DNA of 64,000 nucleotides, taken from Ectobius pallidus (lineage: Eukaryota; Arthropoda; Insecta; Blattodea; Ectobiidae). Shown piece by piece: positions 57,759 through 64,000 of this stretch. Positions within the stretch are counted from its first letter, which is position 1; every line of letters begins with the position of its first letter. The translations under genes were made by a program, and so were the position numbers. Below the pieces are notes generated by a model. The model saw only the letters and a program-made list of their open reading frames with translations, ran no database searches and was not told where the DNA came from. The stretch lies in the NCBI GenBank assembly GCA_964059195.1, contig CAXKWD010000005.1, positions 39,075,825 to 39,139,824 on the forward strand, read 5' to 3'.

Positions 57759-58060
57759 GTCCACCACTGTGGCGTAGGGGATGCATTCGATCCTCTCAGG
57801 CAGCGGGCTCTGGTTCGAATCCTGGTCGGGACAAGTTATGTAGGTGGGGTTATTTCCGTGTGTGAAACAAATGTCGGGTAACTTATGCCCTTGTGGACCC
57901 GGATATCTTCTGGCCGTCAATATCATCTTCATCCTATCCTCGCCTTGTTCAGAGTGAATTGTGTGTCTCGTCCTATGTGTTTGTGTTGTCTCGGAGGTGG
58001 CCCCGGTATTGGGCTGATCACTCATCCGGGGAGGCCCTCCATGTCCATGCGTGGTAAAAA
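57759..58060 (+). mobile_element. SINE A, plus-strand copy
   Basis: The head has GTGGCGTAGGGG at the A-box position and a perfect B box GGTTCGAATCC; the body is shared with the inverted copy at 378-953. The 3' end (CATGTCCATGCG) lies 8 bp from the Tigger-like element that follows. Confidence 0.85.
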
Positions 58061-58068
58061 AGTATGTA

Positions 58069-58903
58069 CAGTGAAACCTCTGTATATCGAAGATCGTTAC
58101 AACGATAAACCCGCATATATCCCGGAAAATGTCCTGCCTTAATAATGCTAAATGTAACTCAATGACATTTTAACGGTGAAGCCACTTTAGAAACCCCCTT
58201 TTATAACAATATTTGGAGGTTGAATTGTTACTGCAAATCAGTAGCTTAGCCCTGTGGATGGTACTGGTATCAGACCAGTTTCCTTCCCAGCCAGCCTATT
58301 GTTTTCTGCGTGCCTGATATCTATTACATTTCTTATAAATTCCGGAAATGAAAGGTTCATGATTGGTGGAAATTAGGATACTGAGGTAAAATCATCCCTT
58401 ATGTGTACAAAACGTACTGTGAGTTAAGTTGATACTTCAACAAGTACATAAATGTGCAATTAACACATCAAAAGGAGCAACTGTTTTAGTTTTGCCTTAG
58501 CTACGTCGTGAATTTACTTGTTTTATTCTTTCCTCTTCCCACCATCTACGAGTTTGAAATTTCTGACACATGGCTAGGCTCAAAGTGTACCACAATCCGT
58601 GTTGTTAAACCAGTCTGCATAGCATTTTTTTTTAGTGTCGGGTATAAAGTAGCCATTATTACAATTCAACGGAAGTCAGTAAGTAGACTAACAAAATTAG
58701 GTTTTTTTTTAAGATTTGTATTTGTTTCATTGTTTTCCACTTCTTCGCATATCCGTTCCATGAATTATCCTGTAGATTACACAGATTTCTGCATGCAGTC
58801 TTTCTAATGTGTGGTAAATTACACCCCCTCAATATAACAATAACCCTCATATAACAATACAATCAGCTAGGCCCACAAATTTCGTTGTGCAGAGATTTGA
58901 CTG
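58069..58903. mobile_element. pogo/Tigger-like TIR element (835 bp)
   Basis: The left end CAGTGAAACCTCTGTATATC and the complement of the right end, CAGTCAAATCTCTGCACAAC, are imperfect TIRs; TA flanks both. CAGTGAAACCTCTGTATAT is the characteristic start of many Tigger elements. The frame at 58508-58807 is not a recognisable transposase. Confidence 0.75.
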
Positions 58904-58905
58904 TA

Positions 58906-59372
58906 TGTGATCCATAGATAATTAATCCCTCTCGCAACAGGTCGCGGTCCTGTAAGGCAAGAAGGCGTGGGTCGCTTAAATGTCCGTAAAAGGGAGAGGT
59001 AAAATTAAGATGAAGGAAGAAAGAACAAGTTAGTATAGATAAAACTACTTCAGTAGCGGTGGACGTTTCAGTTTCTCTGATATAAGAACGCCTACTAATG
59101 ATGTTGATTTAATTTTTTCTCTGCAAATGCACTAATGGGGAACATTTTCAAGATCTCTCACGAATTAACAAGTCAGAGGGTTGGTATAATTATTTTTTTC
59201 GAAGCAGGAATCGGCATGTCTTACAATTATGCATAATATAGTAGTGTTCGGTTCATTAGCAACCTCGTAATATTAACATAAATATTTGGATTGGTCTCGG
59301 GCATTTGCTTCTTTCTAGTAGATGAAGATGAAATGTTGAAGTTGGTATTCATGGCTACGTCACGCAACTTAC
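58906..59372. other. No recognised feature; probable intron side of the exon candidate
   Basis: If the phosphatase exon is real, this is the start of the following intron on the minus strand. No second exon was found here. Confidence 0.35.
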
Positions 59373-59531
59373 ATGGCAACCTTCCAAACGGTCCACACGA
59401 TTTCAAGGCGAAGATTATACGAGAACTTTCACATTCACCGGTGCCGCCTACACGGTGCCCGGCTGCCGTTCTGTCCCCGTGCCTTACCACTATAGACAGT
59501 GCGTCGTGGCCGACTTTTGCAATCCTAGAGT
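59373..59531 (-). CDS. Candidate exon of a histidine-phosphatase (branch 2) gene
   Basis: The minus strand reads HDALSIVVRHGDRTAAG, containing RHGDRTA, which fits RH[GN]xRx[PAS], the catalytic signature of histidine acid phosphatases, where the His is phosphorylated. It continues for about 35 residues with a CESSRIIFALKSCGPFGRLP segment and ends at a strong donor GTAAGT (59372-59367). Two acceptors are possible, CTTCCCTAG and GACTCTAG, giving starts at 59531 or 59524. The exon is richer in G+C than its surroundings and lies outside any mobile element. Relatives include acid phosphatases and 2-phosphoxylose phosphatase 1; I cannot choose. The rest of the gene is not visible nearby. Confidence 0.45.
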
Positions 59532-59822
59532 CTAGGGAAGTTAACGGTGAACAGCCGCAAAAAATCTGTCACGTACAATAGAAAACTCGTCGCCACCGTC
59601 ACGTGGCAGTGGATGAACAGTTTATTTATTTGTTTGTTTGACTTCAAACATATACAAATACTGAAGCTTACATTTAAATGTGCACCCGAATGAGCAAAGG
59701 CCCGTTACGGAGACGGAGACAATAAAGTAAAGAGACAATAAAATGCAAAATTAAACTTATGGAAGAATAATTAACATTTACGGTAATAAGCAAGTAGTAG
59801 GCCTATACAAAATAGACATATA
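59532..59822. other. No recognised feature
   Basis: Upstream side of the exon candidate; no second exon recognised. Confidence 0.35.
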
Positions 59823-60355
59823 CGGGGTGTTAATAAACAATGCCGCAATATTTTACCCGTGTATAGAGGGGGCATAACAAGCAACTTTTATTAGGAGGTG
59901 AATGCTCATAGATGTAAAATATGTATGCTACAGGGCATTAAAGTCATTACAATTTTGTTCTCATAAGTCAATAATGAAGCAAAATGGTTTTATAATTTTT
60001 ATTAAATTGACTTCACGCCTTCTTAGTGATTGATAGAAACCTGACTGTTAATCTTTCATCAACAGCTATATCACAATTTAGAGTTTTCATAAACTGGAAA
60101 ATTTACAAACTAATCACATGACTGGCCGCCACTGCATTAGTTTTTTATTCATCACTCCAGTGTTAACAACAAAACCCCTTCGTTTCGCACCATTTCAAAT
60201 GTTAGAAGTCAGTGGCGGCCATGCCCTGGGATATTATATTAAATAAAAAGGAAAAATTGAATAGAGTATAAATCTCCTAAACAATAAAATCACTTCAATT
60301 CAAATTATCCTCTATATGCAGAGAAAATATTGCGGTGCTGTTCATTAACACCCTG
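59823..60355. mobile_element. TIR element (533 bp), unclassified
   Basis: The left end CGGGGTGTTAATAAACAATG and the complement of the right end, CAGGGTGTTAATGAACAGCA, followed by CCGCAATATTTT on both, are inverted copies over ~33 bp. An internal inverted pair TGGCCGCCACTG lies at ~60124 and ~60213. No coding sequence; the target duplication is unclear. Confidence 0.7.
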
Positions 60356-60974
60356 CATAACTTATATATAGCCTATATCATTATATAACTTATTTTGAAA
60401 TGACCAAATATACAAATGAAAGGACAGGGTATGGAATGTGTGTATGATGCAGATGATATATTATTAGGCCTAAGTTTCTCTATTTGGTGGCATGTTTATT
60501 CGCACAGAGGGATAAGTTGTGAGTCAGCCGCCGTGTGAATAGGATATGACATGATGTGATCAGGGCTCTTACGTCAGAACAGATTTTTCTTAGAGCGAAA
60601 ATAACAGCGAATACTACAGGAAGCTGGTGGAAGCTTTGGGAATAATGACCTTCCATGCCAAACTTCGAGGGTTTTATAGGTTGGGCTATGAGTGCTTTCA
60701 TGCTCCCAATTATATTATTGCAATACAGTAGAGTGGCACGATGCCGTCGTGCATGGATGTTTATATGTGTCTGCTTCCTACTCTATCTTACATGCATCAC
60801 ACATAGGCTACATGCCATACCCTGCCCTTTCAGGGCATACACACATGCCATACCCTTCCCTTTCAAAATATCCCACATTAAATAAAAGTTTCTGTTACTT
60901 ATGACTCATTCCTCGTATATAGGCCTATAACTTATATAAAAATAGATTAATGTAAAAATAAAAATAAGAAGGTT
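60356..60974. other. No recognised gene
   Basis: Short frames on both strands (60480-60904). A local duplication ACATGCCATACCCT(G/T)CCCTTTCA occurs near 60808 and 60843. Confidence 0.4.
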
Positions 60975-61391
60975 ATATTGTTATTGTCGGCCGCGGTGGT
61001 CTAGAGGTAGCGTGCCCGCCTCTAGATCCGCAGGGCGCGGGATCAAACCCGGCCGCGGTCGATGGATTTTTCAGGACGTAAAAATCCTGGGCACGGAGTC
61101 CTCCGGGAGGGACTTTAAGCTGGGGGTCCCGTGTCGTAGATTTACGGCACGTAAAAGAACTCCAAGCCTAAATTAGAGCCTCTGGACAAAATTTCTCGGC
61201 CCTTTCACGTCCAAGAAATACTTAGTTTCCAGAGGGGGGTTGCGAGGCGATGGGCTTACCACCTGTCCCTCTACCCTCTCTCGGAAAATAAGCATATCGA
61301 AATTAGTATAGGTAATGAAACCTCCATTGGAGGCACCTTCGCCCCACCTGGGGATCATAGGGTACCAGATACAGATACAGATATTGTTATT
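60975..61391 (+). mobile_element. SINE B, copy 2
   Basis: The body (60986-61380) is near-identical to 3291-3680 and ends in three ACAGAT repeats, the likely template of the LINE partner's 3' recognition. A perfect 11-bp duplication ATATTGTTATT flanks it (60975-60985 and 61381-61391). Confidence 0.93.
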
Positions 61392-61617
61392 ATTAGCTGA
61401 ATTGCTTCCTCCGCGAGTGCCATGTTTGTGGCCGGTTCCATGCTTTATCCAACAACAGTAGCCTACTCAGTGAATGTTAATTTGCATATAAGGCAAATGT
61501 TAACATTGGCATTGATAATCTTATTTTATTGATTGAAGCGAGGCGAGTGCTTTGGCCAAGTATTCACTAAGGACTTGGCGGTAATAAAAATGTTACTTTG
61601 AGGTGAGTGAAAAGAAC

Positions 61618-61815
61618 TGCAGATCCGGGATCGAACTCTGCTACATCGTTGGTTGTTTCTGTAGCGGGTAGGTCATGAAGACCACTAATAAGGGTCTCTG
61701 GTATCGACACGCTGACCGCATGCCCCCAATCCGACCATCTGCCATTGTCGAAGGACAGAAGTAGATGATGCAGAGGTCGGGTGGTAGCACCTCTCCACCC
61801 ATGGGATGTGTCGCC
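61618..61815 (+). mobile_element. SINE D, third copy (diverged)
   Basis: CGCTGACCGCATGCCCCCAAT and GATGATGCAGAGGTCGGGTGG match the 3' half of SINE D. GGGATCGAACTC near 61628 may be the B-box remnant. Confidence 0.65.
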
Positions 61816-62813
61816 ATGTAGTTAGTCACAAGATAAAAAACAGCTTGAATGTTTCTGGGAGCTGAAGAGAATCTTGTATGCTTTCATCCTAAAATAACTG
61901 AAAAAAGAAAACTTTTTTTCCATTATCTTCCAGCTCCGAAAATAGTACGTACACTGGTCAATTTATTTTCTTTTCATAATCATCGGGGGAATCCACGCAA
62001 TTTTTTTCTCCTCTTTTAGTCTATTGTAGATTATTATTTATTTTCATAGGTATTCCCATGAAAGATTTCGAATTTATCGTTAGATTCGCGAGAGGGAAGT
62101 GCGAACGAATTTATCTGATGAACTCGTTATCTCGAGTGAGATTTATTAAGACTATTCCAAGAATGAAATGTAACAGATTATAAACTGTATAAATTTGTGT
62201 TTTTAAAAATCATATCACCATTATGTCAGCTGTCGTCGTGGTAGTGTTATTTGTCAAAGCTATCTGTATTGCAACTTCCAAAGTCTTATATGAACACTCT
62301 AAAACAGTATGTTGTCATGAGAACTGATTTGCATTTGATAAATTCTAATATATTACCATAAAATAGGCACTAAATTGGGAATTACTCCGGTACCGGCTAA
62401 CCGATTTGGTCCAATATCAATAGGCTTTTCCCAATGGACGTTATAAATGCGTAAACCAAGTTTCAAGAAAATCCGATAAAGCTTATTTGAGTTAGGCCTA
62501 TAACGGACAGACAGACTGACAGACAGAAGGACGGTCATTTTCTCGTCCCCCACAGAATTTCATAAGGTACCATTCTGGCACTTAATGAATTATAACTATC
62601 AGTTGAACAAATGAAAGATAATGCCAGCCATGTTGGTTTGGATCTTAAGTACTGTATTTGAGTTCAAAGCCGACAAAGAACGGTAGATTTTTCGGATGAG
62701 AAAGCAGACAGCCCTATATTGTATATAGAGTTACACCTTTTAGGTCTAGATTTCCTATCTTTGACAAAATTAATACGAGTCAAGTATTTAAATAAAGTTC
62801 GGCTTGAGCTACG
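61816..62813. other. No recognised gene
   Basis: Near 62500-62530 a degenerate ACAGACAG run follows CCAAGTTTCAAGAAAATC, a dispersed arthropod-type noncoding repeat. Confidence 0.4.
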
Positions 62814-63194
62814 TTCTAGTACAGGGGGTTCTCAAATTTTTTTTCGTTCGCGGCACACTGTTTCGCTATGCTTAATATAGCGGCACACACCCAACGTACA
62901 AGTGACTATGCCTGCTTTAGAAGAATTTTGAACGCTACAGAGCAGTCCCGAAAGGTTAAGAACCCTAGCGGGGAGGGTACGTTAGAAAAACATGTCGGTC
63001 ACTCCCGAACCCCAGTGGAGCATATATAAACCATTCAACGGTCACCTGCAGTCAGTTCAGTAGGCCTACTTCAGTTGCAAATGGAGAGATGTTTAAATGT
63101 AAGTACACAACTTAGTGCAATTCATTGTTGAATAAGTCGCAATATTTGTTGTTATTACAAAACTGATGTAAATACACAGATATTGTGTTGTAAT

Positions 63195-63530
63195 ATGGAG
63201 AAGCTTTTAATTAAACGCCAACCATTAAACAGCAGTGAAGAACTTCAGAGTGAAAATAGAACAAGTGAATCACTCTGATCAAGAGTCAGTGAGAAACTAC
63301 TTCCGCAGTAGAGCAATTCATCGTCTGGTGCTGTGCGCAGGTATCAGGATTCTTATTTAAACTTCGGATTTACATTTACTGAATCTGGAAATCGTAAACT
63401 TCCCGAGCGTGTCGTATGTGGCGAAAAATTAAAGAATGAATGTATGGTTCCATGCAAACTAAAGAGACACTTGAAAACGAAACACAGTCACTTCGAAAAT
63501 AAATATAAAGCCTACTTCAGTCGTTTACTA
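63195..63530 (+). pseudogene. hAT transposase N-terminus (ZBED5/SCAND3-like), interrupted
   Basis: The frame opens MEKLLIKRQPLNSSEELQS, passes two stops, then YQDSYLNFGFTFTESGNRKL and a BED-type finger: VVCGEKL, MVPCKLKRHLKTKH. In related proteins the first zinc ligand is Cys two residues before this VVC; here Arg stands there, so the finger is probably broken. The frame is cut after YFSRLL by another hAT element; on its far side YYLLKLKK-like coding resumes at 63955. BED fingers bind the element's own ends. Confidence 0.75.
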
Positions 63531-63955
63531 CATAGGCGTAACCAGGCCGACCATATGGGGGGGTTATAAAGGAATACCCCCCAGGGAGAGGGGGGTCCGG
63601 GGGTTCTCCCCCGGAAAATTGAAAAAATTAAGACGCAAATAAACGAGTTTTAAGCGAAAATTTTAAAAATTAAGACGCAAAATAACGAGTTTTAAGCTTC
63701 CGGGGGTTCTCCCATGAAAAATTTTAAAAATCAAGACGCAAAATAACGAGTTTTAAGCTTCCGGGGTTTTCCCCCGGAAAATTTAAAAAATTAAGACGCA
63801 AAATAACGAGTTTTAAGTTTCCCACGCTTTATACTTGTATTAAGTAATTTATGAGCAGACTTAAAATAAATATATAATTTTCCTTTTTTTAATCAATGGG
63901 GGGGGGGGGGTCAAACCCCCAAACCCCCCCCCCTCGGTACGCCTATGGTTTACTA
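63523..63955. mobile_element. hAT MITE inside the BED-finger ORF, with internal tandem repeats
   Basis: The body (63531-63947, 417 bp) has ends CATAGGCGTA and TACGCCTATG and a perfect 8-bp duplication GTTTACTA (63523-63530, 63948-63955). CATAGGCGTAACCAGG is a variant of the CAGTGGCGTAGCCAGG start common in hAT MITEs. Inside, AAGACGCAAAATAACGAG-type units recur at about 63630, 63672, 63733 and 63793 (mostly ~60 bp), and long G and C runs near both ends can pair. Confidence 0.9.
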
Positions 63956-64000
63956 TCTTCTCAAATTGAAGAAGGCAAGGCAATAAATAAAATAATTAAA

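Larger units (their letters stand above)
62814..64000 (+). mobile_element. hAT element with BED-finger transposase, 5' part (runs off window)
   Basis: The left end CAGGGGGTTCTCAAA starts at 62822, after a possible duplication unit TTCTAGTA (62814-62821). About 370 bp later a transposase frame begins (63195). The element is interrupted at 63531-63947 and resumes to the window end, so the other TIR lies outside. Confidence 0.7.

Noticed and set aside
59291..59581. 96-residue frame on the plus strand
   Set aside because: It is antisense to the phosphatase-like exon; the minus strand has the catalytic signature and splice donor.
62500..62530. ACAGACAG-type stretch as an independent element (also near 25365)
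   Set aside because: It is a degenerate tetranucleotide repeat without definable boundaries.

Overview
The window reads as repeat-dense, A+T-rich euchromatin-like DNA of an animal, most likely an insect. Supporting signs are an interstitial block of four TTAGG units (the insect telomere repeat) at 11103-11122, long stretches without reading frames, tRNA-derived SINEs, several clades of non-LTR retrotransposon, and an extreme excess of the palindrome TAGGCCTA. The species cannot be fixed from sequence alone. No bacterial operon, rRNA, functional tRNA or CRISPR array is visible.

Layout. 0.4-1 kb: a SINE carrying a hAT MITE. 3.3-5 kb: two more SINEs. 6.4-7.3 kb: a TIR element with a MADF-like fragment (Harbinger-like). 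8.4-10.2 kb: a Penelope-like element as a huge inverted repeat around a GIY-YIG endonuclease. 12.6-17.3 kb: LINE fragments, with one LINE (C) inserted into another (D), beside a ~285-bp hairpin. 17.5-20.2 kb: an unusual TIR element built of opposed arrays of a ~176-bp satellite around a degraded ORF of an unnamed family. 20.9-24.6 kb: a SINE family and a pogo/Tigger-like element hit by a SINE. 26-31.5 kb: a three-level nest (hAT in LINE B in LINE A). 32.8-35.6 kb: LINE G, a MITE with perfect 34-bp TIRs, LINE E. 37-44 kb: mostly featureless DNA very rich in TAGGCCTA, with LINE F and one candidate exon. 44.7-52.8 kb: TIR elements, a Mutator-like transposase relic, a tandem array, LINE I and a SINE. 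54.1-56.8 kb: a 2.67-kb hAT-like element with CTTGGT arrays at both ends, itself carrying a hAT MITE and a SINE. 57.7-61.8 kb: SINEs, another Tigger-like element and the best host-gene candidate, a histidine-phosphatase exon at 59.37-59.53 kb (minus). 62.8 kb to the end: the 5' part of a BED-finger hAT element interrupted by another hAT element.

No complete intact protein-coding gene was found. Nearly every recognisable coding stretch is a broken transposon. The value of the window lies in its insertion history: target-site duplications and rejoined reading frames give relative ages. SINE B, with two near-identical copies 57 kb apart, looks most recently active. Host-gene signal is limited to two short minus-strand exon candidates.
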